NCBI GenBank assembly: GCA_027063295.1
Contig: JAMORZ010000095.1
Location: 1 to 10,694 of the forward strand
Direction: 5' to 3'
Length of the DNA: 10,694 bases
Source: Sulfurimonas sp.
Lineage (GTDB): Bacteria > Campylobacterota > Campylobacteria > Campylobacterales > Sulfurimonadaceae
The translations under genes and the position numbers were made by a program. The notes beneath the pieces were generated by a model. It ran no database searches, had not been told where the DNA came from, and worked only from the letters and a program-made list of their open reading frames with translations. Below, piece by piece: positions 1 to 6,024 of this stretch. Positions within the stretch are counted from its first letter, which is position 1; every line of letters begins with the position of its first letter.

Positions 1-1
1 A

Positions 2-40
2 GATAAGCAAAATGGAGCAATGATTATAAAAAAAGGATGA
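2..40 (+). CDS. Possible C-terminal tail of a gene upstream of the YgiT-type antitoxin (partial)
   Basis: An open frame enters from the left edge, encodes only about 12 residues (DKQNGAMIIKKG) and stops at TGA just before the ribosome-binding site of the next gene. Short YgiT-type zinc-finger genes commonly lie directly downstream of a small toxin-like gene such as a DUF4258 protein, so this could be the end of that partner. Too little is visible to recognise the family, and the stretch could be non-coding. Confidence 0.3.
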   Translation, partial: DKQNGAMIIKKG

Positions 41-44
41 CAGT

Positions 45-275
45 ATGAGATGTATGATTTGTAAACATGGTGAGATAAAAGAGGAAACAACAACAGTTAC
101 TCTCGAGAAGGGAAATGCAACTATTGTATTTAAAGAAGTACCTGCACATGTATGTGATAATTGTGGTGAAAAATATATTGATGAATCTATCTCAAAAACT
201 CTTCTTGCAAAAGCAAGAAGTATTGTGAGTAGTGGTGTGGAAGTTGATATCAGAAAGTACGAGATAGCTGCATAG
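45..275 (+). CDS. YgiT-type zinc-finger protein, probable type II antitoxin
   Basis: A 76-residue protein with two CxxC pairs, Cys3/Cys6 and Cys37/Cys40, which would bind one zinc ion. This is the N-terminal YgiT/MqsA-type fold. Full-length MqsA (about 131 residues) adds a DNA-binding HTH domain, which is absent here. The motifs around VTLEKG and the second pair CDNCGE, followed by a GVEVD stretch at residues 64-68, are typical of the short stand-alone family usually paired with a small toxin encoded just upstream. The start is supported by an AAAGGA Shine-Dalgarno about 7 bases before the ATG. The gene converges on dnaQ with a gap of only 7 bases. Family assignment is confident; the antitoxin role is inferred because the partner is outside the window. 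Confidence 0.8.
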   Translation: MRCMICKHGEIKEETTTVTLEKGNATIVFKEVPAHVCDNCGEKYIDESISKTLLAKARSIVSSGVEVDIRKYEIAA

Positions 276-282
276 TATTATT

Positions 283-1071
283 TTACACATCAAGCAAAGG
301 ATCAAACTTAGGTCGCTTTAATCTTGGTGCTTCTTTGGAAAATTTTATTAGATCTTCTACATTATTTATACTCTCTTGCATCTTAGCAAGTGAAAGCTCA
401 AAGAGCTTGTAGGTTGTTATCACATCACTCATAGCTCTGTGGTGTGTTGCGTTTGGATTGAGATTGTAAAAGTCATTCATATAAGAAAGACCATATTTGT
501 AAACACTCAATGTTCTCTCAGCAAGAGCTAGCGAACAGACACTACGATTTAACAGAGGTTCAAGCCCCACTTTTTCTAAACTCTTTGAGATAAAAGTATA
601 ATCAAACTTCACATCGTGTGCAACAAATACAGCATCACCCAAAAAAAGGCGAAACTCCTTTAAGACCTCTTTGAGTGATGGTGCATTTTTAGTGTCTTGT
701 GCTGTTATACCTGTTATCTCTACAATATGCTCATTAATCTCTTTTGTATGTACTAGTGATTCAAAACGATCGATGATTTTATGATTTTTGATTTTAAGTG
801 CTGCTATTTCGATAATTTGATGTTTATCTATTTTAGAGCCATTTGTCTCAATATCGACAATACAAAATTCAGCATCTTCTAGTTTGGTAAACTTTGTTTG
901 AAAAAAGTAGTGCCCTTTTCGTTTAACTATCTCCAACCCTTGAGCACGTGAAAGCTCTAAAAATAGATCAAAACTCTCGTCTATCTGCTCTTTGATCTTC
1001 TCAAGTGTGATACCTCGTGTGCTTAGAAGTGAGATACTCTTTTGATCGAGTGCGAAGTCTTTATTGAGCAT
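283..1071 (-). CDS. dnaQ: DnaQ-like 3'-5' exonuclease (DNA polymerase III epsilon subunit)
   Basis: A 262-residue DEDDh-family exonuclease, expected to proofread during replication by removing mismatched 3' ends. All three Exo motifs are visible: ExoI VDIETNG with Asp73 and Glu75, ExoII HDVKFD with Asp157, and ExoIII HRAMSD with His211 and Asp216. The metal-binding and catalytic residues are therefore intact. About 66 residues precede the exonuclease fold and contain no motif I recognise. The ATG lies inside the end of trpF (11-base overlap) without a clear Shine-Dalgarno, which suggests translational coupling. It is the last gene of the leftward rpe-trpF-dnaQ cluster; rpe and dnaQ are also neighbours in H. 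pylori. It could be a DnaQ-like nuclease rather than the replicative epsilon subunit, because the polymerase-binding tail cannot be judged here. Confidence 0.87.
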   Translation of the reverse strand: MLNKDFALDQKSISLLSTRGITLEKIKEQIDESFDLFLELSRAQGLEIVKRKGHYFFQTKFTKLEDAEFCIVDIETNGSKIDKHQIIEIAALKIKNHKIIDRFESLVHTKEINEHIVEITGITAQDTKNAPSLKEVLKEFRLFLGDAVFVAHDVKFDYTFISKSLEKVGLEPLLNRSVCSLALAERTLSVYKYGLSYMNDFYNLNPNATHHRAMSDVITTYKLFELSLAKMQESINNVEDLIKFSKEAPRLKRPKFDPLLDV

Positions 1072-1645
1072 TGGCGATAAAATCTTTTACTTTTTGGGCA
1101 TCTTTGACACCCTTGGAGGCTTCTACACCACTACTAACATCAACTCCGTAAAAACCATACTTTTTTAGTGAGGCTACATTTGAACCATCTAACCCACCAG
1201 CAAGGATGATCTTACTACAATCAACCCCCTCAAACCACTCAATGTTGATTCTCTTTCCTGCTCCACCATAAGCTTCACAGTAAGCATCTACAAGTCTGTA
1301 CTCATCTTCGTAGTTTAAGATATCTTCTTTTGATTTTGCACGTATCACTTTTACATGAGGAGTACTTAGTTGTGTACAATACTCCTTATCTACTTCAAAG
1401 TGAAGCTGTGCAAGTGTAGCTCCAACCTCTTGGCAGGTAGTATCTACCTCTTGGGGAGTAACATTGACAAAAAGTGCAACTTTTTCAACAAAAGGGGGAA
1501 GCTCAGAGATAATCTCTTTTGCTTGTTTTGTAGTGACATAACGGGGTGATTTTTCATAAAAGACAAATCCAAGTGCATCTGCACCTGCACTTATGGCAAC
1601 CATAGCATCTGTGTATGATGTTATTCCGCAGATCTTTGTGCGCAT
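1061..1645 (-). CDS. trpF: Phosphoribosylanthranilate isomerase
   Basis: A 194-residue TIM-barrel enzyme of tryptophan synthesis. It converts N-(5'-phosphoribosyl)-anthranilate to the carboxyphenylamino-deoxyribulose phosphate by an Amadori rearrangement. The N-terminal KICGIT motif carries the catalytic general-base Cys6, and Asp120 (in LVDAYCEAYGGAGK) is the expected general acid. The phosphate-binding loops are seen as ILAGGLDGSNV (residues 147-157) and GVDVSSGVE (residues 167-175). Length is normal for the family. The start codon shares one base with the rpe stop (TAATG), and the 3' end overlaps dnaQ, so the three genes are very probably co-transcribed. No other trp gene is present in the window, so this is a trpF detached from its pathway. 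Confidence 0.93.
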   Translation of the reverse strand: MRTKICGITSYTDAMVAISAGADALGFVFYEKSPRYVTTKQAKEIISELPPFVEKVALFVNVTPQEVDTTCQEVGATLAQLHFEVDKEYCTQLSTPHVKVIRAKSKEDILNYEDEYRLVDAYCEAYGGAGKRINIEWFEGVDCSKIILAGGLDGSNVASLKKYGFYGVDVSSGVEASKGVKDAQKVKDFIANAQ

Positions 1646-2289
1646 TAGATTTGAAGACTTTCTATCGCTTCTTTTTTGCTTTGGTGATTAAACACATAGC
1701 TTCCAGCTACAACCACATCAACACCTACAGCTTTGAGTGCTTCTATATTTTTATCACTCACACCACCATCAATCTCTATGAGACATTCAGGGTTGATACG
1801 GTTACGAAGTTCATTGAGTCGTGCAGCTTTATCAAGTACAGTATCAATAAAACTTTGCCCACCAAAGCCAGGGTTTACGCTCATAAGCAGTACCATATCA
1901 AGATCTTTGAGTAAAAACTCTATTGTCTCGGGTGGTGTGTGTGGATTAAGAACAATAGCAGGTTTGATCCCCAAGGAGCGAATCTTTTGGATAAGTCTGT
2001 GAGGGTGTTTTTCTTCCTCTATATGAAAAGAGATATACTCAGGTTTTAAAGGAGCAAAAAGATCAACAAAAAAAGTGTTATTTTCTACCATAAGATGGAT
2101 ATCAAGAGGTTTTGTAGCACAAGCTGCAACACTAGAGACCACAACAGGTCCAATAGTGAGGTTAGGAACAAAGTGTCCATCCATCACATCTACATGAACA
2201 AGGTCACACCCCGCATTACATATAGCTTCTACATCATGTTGTAGGTTTCCAAAATCTGCAGAGAGGATACTCGGTGCTACTTTTATCAT
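1645..2289 (-). CDS. rpe: Ribulose-phosphate 3-epimerase
   Basis: A 214-residue TIM-barrel epimerase interconverting ribulose 5-phosphate and xylulose 5-phosphate in the non-oxidative pentose phosphate/Calvin-type carbon network. Metal and catalytic residues are all visible: Ser7 in APSILSADF, His32 and Asp34 in HVDVMDGHFVPN, His65 in DIHLMVE, and Asp174 in IEIDGGV. The flexible loop SVNPGFGGQ (residues 137-145) and the phosphate-binding VAGSYVF (194-200) are intact. The start is supported by an AGGAAG ribosome-binding site and a separate -10 box 24 bases upstream, so rpe probably opens its own transcript with trpF and dnaQ following. Length and motifs are fully normal. Confidence 0.95.
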   Translation of the reverse strand: MIKVAPSILSADFGNLQHDVEAICNAGCDLVHVDVMDGHFVPNLTIGPVVVSSVAACATKPLDIHLMVENNTFFVDLFAPLKPEYISFHIEEEKHPHRLIQKIRSLGIKPAIVLNPHTPPETIEFLLKDLDMVLLMSVNPGFGGQSFIDTVLDKAARLNELRNRINPECLIEIDGGVSDKNIEALKAVGVDVVVAGSYVFNHQSKKEAIESLQI

Positions 2290-2312
2290 AAAACTTCCTG
2301 ATTTTTTATGAA

Positions 2313-2318
2313 ATTATA
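2313..2318 (-). promoter_or_regulatory. Predicted sigma70 -10 box for rpe-trpF-dnaQ
   Basis: Reading the minus strand, a perfect TATAAT follows a T-rich run (TTTTTTC) in the 43-base gap between the CheX-type gene and rpe. No good -35 hexamer is present, which fits housekeeping promoters of Campylobacterota, where upstream T-rich periodicity often replaces it. The predicted transcript would start about 17 bases before the rpe ATG, leaving room for the AGGAAG Shine-Dalgarno. Confidence 0.55.
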
Positions 2319-2332
2319 GAAAAAAGTAGCTT

Positions 2333-3727
2333 TTATCTTGTTAAGAAAAACAAAAACTTATCATCATTAAATGAAAGATCTACTTGTACACCTTTTTTCT
2401 CCTGAGCCACCTCAAGAAGTGCATCTACATTCGGATATGTCCTTGGAAGTGTAATATCTACGCGATGTCCCTGTTCTCCAAGAAGGGTTTTTATCTTACC
2501 TCCAACGATGTTGACAAGTTCCGCAAGTGTATCTAAGATCATCTCTGTATCGTTTGTCTCTTCACCGATAAGGAGTTCGCAAGCTTGTTTAGCGATTTCA
2601 ATCGGAAAAACAAGCATCACCATACCATCAATGTCCCCATAAAAGCCAATAGAGCTGGCGATCTTGCCATCTTTTTCTTTAATCTCAATCTTATCAACTT
2701 TTGCAGCATCTTTGATCGCTTTAGAATTTGTCATCATCTCTATCGTTTCAACTGTTGCTTCTATAAAATTTGGTAACTCAGTAACAATCACTTTGTTGAG
2801 TGTGCGTTTGTTTTTTACATTGGTCGCAGAAGAAGCGCCTAACTCTTTGAGAAGTTCTTTGTTATCTAAGATCTCCTCCATCTGTTCATAAAAAAGTATC
2901 CCAGCATCTTCTAGTGTTTCTTTGAATTCTATTGGTGTTTTTTCAAAACTCAAACCAACAAAACAGATAGTAGCATTGTATTCAGCAGAGGATGAAGCAA
3001 GTTTAGAAAAGAAGTTCAATGCATGAACATTCATACTGACAACTTTAAAAGCATCAAAAATAAAAAGTCTAAATCCAACATTGAGAGAATTATTATGGTA
3101 GGCGATGTTAAATGTATTGCCTATCTGTGTATCTAAAAAGGAAGAAACAGTGTAGATGATAGCATTTCCTGTTACACGGGTTGCTATCTTTTGTCCCATC
3201 TGCCCAAGGTATGTGTTTTCAATGATAACATCGTAGGCATTTGCATTTTTACTTTTTGTTTTAAACTCCTCTTGCGTTTGTGCGATGATGGGATTGTGCC
3301 CATTATCATGAAGTTCGATAGCCATGGCAGCTCGTTGGGACTTATCTTCGCTATAAAGAAGTACATTTTTGTTTTTATCTTTGAAGCTTGAAGCAAAAAG
3401 TTCTGCAACAGCATAAGAAGAAAAGAGGGAAAAATTGAGATCATCTTTGTAAAATTTGTTAATCGCAGTGAATTTTTTTTCATCATAATCACAAAAACCA
3501 ACTGTTGCATGATTTGCTGCACGAACTTTGGCAAACATTTTGACAAAGGCATCTAGTCCATTACGGTTAAAAAAAACAACTTTTTTAAGAGACACAAGAA
3601 TCATATCAACATTGAGTTTTGCAGTTGCTTCAATATCATCAATACTTAAAAATGAGATAACATTGTTACCATCTAAAAAACCTTGAGGTGAAAATACACC
3701 GATACCATCTTTTACTAGGGCTCTCAT
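2333..3727 (-). CDS. Multidomain CheX-type protein (STAS-like, pseudo-receiver, STAS-like, CheX)
   Basis: A 464-residue protein whose C-terminal 150 or so residues look like a CheX/CheC-family CheY-P phosphatase. LAELVNIVGGK is followed by ITLP, giving the E-x2-N-(about 21)-P signature with Glu403, Asn406 and Pro428. Residues 1-115 resemble a STAS domain, but the usual phosphorylatable Ser in DSSGL is replaced (FNRNGL). Residues 120-200 look like a receiver domain whose phospho-acceptor Asp position is Glu170 (YDVIIEN), so it is probably not phosphorylated. Residues 205-290 resemble a second degenerate STAS domain. The gene overlaps the upstream HDOD gene by four bases (ATGA). The likely role is removing phosphate from CheY or another receiver, with the front domains acting as docking or scaffold modules. 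The CheX call is fairly firm; the other domains are my reading of remote similarity. Confidence 0.72.
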   Translation of the reverse strand: MRALVKDGIGVFSPQGFLDGNNVISFLSIDDIEATAKLNVDMILVSLKKVVFFNRNGLDAFVKMFAKVRAANHATVGFCDYDEKKFTAINKFYKDDLNFSLFSSYAVAELFASSFKDKNKNVLLYSEDKSQRAAMAIELHDNGHNPIIAQTQEEFKTKSKNANAYDVIIENTYLGQMGQKIATRVTGNAIIYTVSSFLDTQIGNTFNIAYHNNSLNVGFRLFIFDAFKVVSMNVHALNFFSKLASSSAEYNATICFVGLSFEKTPIEFKETLEDAGILFYEQMEEILDNKELLKELGASSATNVKNKRTLNKVIVTELPNFIEATVETIEMMTNSKAIKDAAKVDKIEIKEKDGKIASSIGFYGDIDGMVMLVFPIEIAKQACELLIGEETNDTEMILDTLAELVNIVGGKIKTLLGEQGHRVDITLPRTYPNVDALLEVAQEKKGVQVDLSFNDDKFLFFLTR

Positions 3728-4521
3728 GCAATCTCCATAAGTGTTGAGAATTCTTCATAAATATCACCAACATACTCTACTTGAAAATCTATAAAATCAT
3801 TAAGTCCAGCTTCTATATTAGTAGGTTTTGAAAGGGTGTAAAATAAAAGAAGATGCATCCATTTTCCTAGAGTGTCAATCTTAGTATTTGAAGAAGGCTT
3901 AACTCCTGAAGCTGCTTGAACAATCTCAGCAATTTCACTACTCATCTCCCATTTTTTTGTAATCTCTTCACATATATCAAAAAGATCCATCCCACATAAT
4001 CTTTGTAAAATTGTATTGAGATCAATAGGGTTGACACTTCTTAGTAGGTTGACATCATCAATCTTTTCTCCAAAAAGTGCATCAGCTACAATCATACTTG
4101 CTGGAAGTAAAGCGATAGCACTTTGGATCTCCTTTGAATCTTCTTGTAGGTGTGTTGTGATTTTTTGCCATCCAGTAGAGAGTTCAGCTTGAAGGTTTTC
4201 AAAACTTTGTTTATTGAGTTGAAAAAGTTTCCATTGATCTGGAGAGAGAAGGTGTATCATGTAGTTATAAACAGCTTGTTGTGATTTACTAACACCCAAA
4301 ATCCCAAAGATTTGGTTAAGATCACTCACACTATTTGTAAAACCATATATAGGTTTATTTACCAACTCTTTAAGGTATGCACTGAGTGCTAAATCTTGTT
4401 TTGCAATCTGTGCAGCTTTGATAAGTTCACCTTCATTTAATAATGATAATGTAACTGTGAGTATTTTTGAAGAGGGTGGTATCTTTTGTATATACCCCTC
4501 TATTTTCTCTTTTGTAATCAA
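3724..4521 (-). CDS. HDOD domain protein
   Basis: A 265-residue protein resembling the HDOD output domain, a catalytically dead relative of HD phosphohydrolases found in bacterial signalling. The pattern IPPSSKILTVTLSLL, the LSAYLKELVNKPIYGF stretch (typical form: DPaLtakLLrlvNSa.fg) and the later FGILGV match the first half of the family. No HD metal motif is present, as expected for HDOD. The start is a TTG: there is no in-frame ATG upstream before a stop, and the first internal Met is at residue 87. No clear Shine-Dalgarno precedes it, so the start is uncertain by some residues. It is coupled by an ATGA overlap to the CheX-type gene, which points to a shared signalling or chemotaxis role. 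The exact function is unknown. Confidence 0.7.
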   Translation of the reverse strand: MITKEKIEGYIQKIPPSSKILTVTLSLLNEGELIKAAQIAKQDLALSAYLKELVNKPIYGFTNSVSDLNQIFGILGVSKSQQAVYNYMIHLLSPDQWKLFQLNKQSFENLQAELSTGWQKITTHLQEDSKEIQSAIALLPASMIVADALFGEKIDDVNLLRSVNPIDLNTILQRLCGMDLFDICEEITKKWEMSSEIAEIVQAASGVKPSSNTKIDTLGKWMHLLLFYTLSKPTNIEAGLNDFIDFQVEYVGDIYEEFSTLMEIA

Positions 4522-4552
4522 TGTTTCAACTTTGTATAGAATTTGTTTAATT

Positions 4553-4558
4553 ATGATA
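4553..4558 (-). promoter_or_regulatory. Possible -10 box for the HDOD/CheX-type transcript
   Basis: On the minus strand TATCAT (five of six matches to TATAAT) lies about 32 bases before the TTG start of the HDOD gene. The region is extremely AT-rich, so chance matches are likely and no -35 is convincing. It lies next to an inverted repeat that would sit in the spacer of this promoter. Confidence 0.3.
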
Positions 4559-4560
4559 TA

Positions 4561-4582
4561 TTTTATCTATATAGAGATAAAA
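4561..4582. repeat. Inverted repeat in the HDOD/rpmB divergent intergenic region
   Basis: TTTTATCT (4561-4568) and AGATAAAA (4575-4582) form perfect 8-base arms around a 6-base centre. It sits directly upstream of the suggested -10 box of the HDOD gene, so it could be an operator. The high AT content makes a chance palindrome possible. Confidence 0.4.
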
Positions 4583-4627
4583 AAAATATAAATTTTACAT
4601 ATTTGTGAGAAATATCTATCGCTTAAG

Positions 4628-4655
4628 TTGAAGTTTTGCTTTAACTTGGTACAAT
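4628..4655 (+). promoter_or_regulatory. Predicted sigma70 promoter of rpmB
   Basis: A -35-like TTGAAG (4628-4633) and a -10-like TACAAT (4650-4655) are separated by 16 bases. They lie about 34 bases before the rpmB start, which fits a short leader holding the AAAGGAA ribosome-binding site. It probably drives rpmB, the potassium channel gene and argJ, because gaps between them are minimal and no terminator is seen between them. Confidence 0.6.
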
Positions 4656-4688
4656 TCGCAACTTTAAAAACCTAAAAAGGAAGCTAAT

Positions 4689-4877
4689 ATGGCAAGAAGA
4701 TGTGCTATTAGTGGCAAAGGCCCTATGAGTGGGAACAACGTTTCTCATGCGAAAAACAGAACTAAGCGTCGTTTTTTACTAAACCTAAGAACAGTGCGTA
4801 TCACATTAGAAGATGGTACAACAAAGAAAATCAAAATCTCTGCAAGAGAATTACGCACACTTAAGAAAAATTCTTAA
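4689..4877 (+). CDS. rpmB: 50S ribosomal protein bL28
   Basis: A 62-residue basic protein of the large ribosomal subunit. The family opening RRCAISGKGPMSGNNVSHA, then KNRTKRRFLLNLRTVRI, is typical of bL28. The second half keeps the short beta-rich body ending in basic residues. Only one Cys (Cys5) is present, so this is the form without the zinc-binding Cys pairs. The start has a clear AAAGGAA ribosome-binding site. The gene is followed after 16 bases by a potassium channel gene, the same pairing as in H. pylori (HP0491/HP0490), which supports the Campylobacterota assignment. Confidence 0.96.
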   Translation: MARRCAISGKGPMSGNNVSHAKNRTKRRFLLNLRTVRITLEDGTTKKIKISARELRTLKKNS

Positions 4878-4893
4878 AAACTAGGAAATTGTT

Positions 4894-6024
4894 TTGAATC
4901 TTTTACAGAGGATTCGCAACTTCCTAAATTGGGAGACCCCTCCCAAACCCGATAAGAAACTTCTGCCTGAAGTTTATCCCCATTTACAAGCATTTCGTTT
5001 ACCCCTTATTTTAACAGTTTTAACTATGTTAGTTGGAACGATTGGTTATGTACTTATTGATAACTTTACTGTTTTAGATGCAGTGTATCAAACAGGTATA
5101 ACTTTTACTACAGTAGGGTTTGGGGAGATTGCTCCTGTTTCTGATGCTGGACGTATCTTTACTATTACACTTATCATAGCAGGTTTTACTGTTTTTTCGA
5201 GTGCATTAGGTATCTTGGTTTCAGAACTCAACAAGGGTAATATTGTCGCAATTTTAAAGGAGCGAAGAATGTTATATAAGATCGCAAGATTGAAAAAACA
5301 TTTTGTTGTGTGTTATCATAATGATTATACTATCGAAGTAACAAAGCAGTTACGTAAAAACCACATACCATTTGTTGTTATTGATCCTCGCGAGGAGGTA
5401 CATCAGTGGGCACAAGAGCATAAATACCCTTACTATTTACAAGCAGAACCCCATGCAGAACTAGCAATGTTAAAGGCTCATTTGGCATCAGCAAAAGGGT
5501 TGATAACACTTTCAAACTCTATTGCAGATAACATCGCACTGATCGCTTCTGTAAGACTTTTTGAAAAAGAGCATTATCTGCCGAGACCTTATTATGTTAT
5601 CTCTGCTGCTGAGACGATGAGTGATGTGGAAAAACTCAAAAAACTTGGTGCAGATACAGTGGTGAGTCCAACAAAACTTACAGCACAACGTGTAAGTGCA
5701 ATGGCAGCTCGTCCAGATATGGAAAATCTCCTTGAAGAGTTCTTGTATAAAAGTGATAATCCACTCAATATGGAAGAGATAGAAGTACCAAAATACTCTT
5801 GGGCAGTGTTAAAAAAGCTCAAAGAGACACATATTCGCCAGATAACCAACTCATCGGTGGTTGGTATTACAAAAAAAGATGGAAAGTTTATGAGTATGCC
5901 AAAGGGTGATGTACTGGTTACTAGTGAGTGTAAGTTACTAGTGATTGGAACACAAGATGGTATCGCTATGACACGAGATTTGCTACGAAAAAGAGTTAAA
6001 CCTAAGGAGTTGAAGTTTGTATAA
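4894..6024 (+). CDS. Two-TM potassium channel with RCK (TrkA-N/TrkA-C) domain
   Basis: A 376-residue inner-membrane ion channel. TM1 spans about residues 36-56. The pore helix and selectivity filter TTVGFGE (72-78) follow, then TM2 (about 87-111), giving the MthK-like pore plan. A cytoplasmic RCK domain follows: a Rossmann-like TrkA-N from about residue 135 and a TrkA-C at about 290-365. The usual glycine-rich GxGxxG nucleotide loop is replaced by CYHNDYTIE (140-148), so classic NAD binding looks doubtful. The TTG start is supported by AGGA 7 bases upstream. The 3' end overlaps argJ by 8 bases. H. pylori has a related channel next to rpmB that is known to be needed for potassium uptake and colonisation. 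The internal Met126 with its own ribosome-binding site is listed separately. Ion specificity is inferred from the filter. Confidence 0.9.
   Translation: MNLLQRIRNFLNWETPPKPDKKLLPEVYPHLQAFRLPLILTVLTMLVGTIGYVLIDNFTVLDAVYQTGITFTTVGFGEIAPVSDAGRIFTITLIIAGFTVFSSALGILVSELNKGNIVAILKERRMLYKIARLKKHFVVCYHNDYTIEVTKQLRKNHIPFVVIDPREEVHQWAQEHKYPYYLQAEPHAELAMLKAHLASAKGLITLSNSIADNIALIASVRLFEKEHYLPRPYYVISAAETMSDVEKLKKLGADTVVSPTKLTAQRVSAMAARPDMENLLEEFLYKSDNPLNMEEIEVPKYSWAVLKKLKETHIRQITNSSVVGITKKDGKFMSMPKGDVLVTSECKLLVIGTQDGIAMTRDLLRKRVKPKELKFV
5256..5271 (+). promoter_or_regulatory. Internal ribosome-binding site and ATG inside the potassium channel gene
   Basis: AAAGGAG (5256-5262) is followed after 6 bases by an in-frame ATG (5269-5271, Met126), a better initiation site than the gene's own TTG start. 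Translation from here would give a 251-residue soluble protein holding only the RCK domain. The methanogen channel MthK is known to make exactly such a product from an internal start, and the free subunits complete its gating ring. The bases also encode Lys-Glu-Arg, so coincidence cannot be excluded. Confidence 0.5.

Noticed and set aside
1615..1914. A 99-codon + strand open frame opposite rpe
   Set aside because: rpe is certain on the other strand; the frame is a shadow.
3184..3552. A 122-codon minus-strand frame within the CheX-type gene
   Set aside because: Same strand, other reading frame of a longer supported gene; no independent signal.
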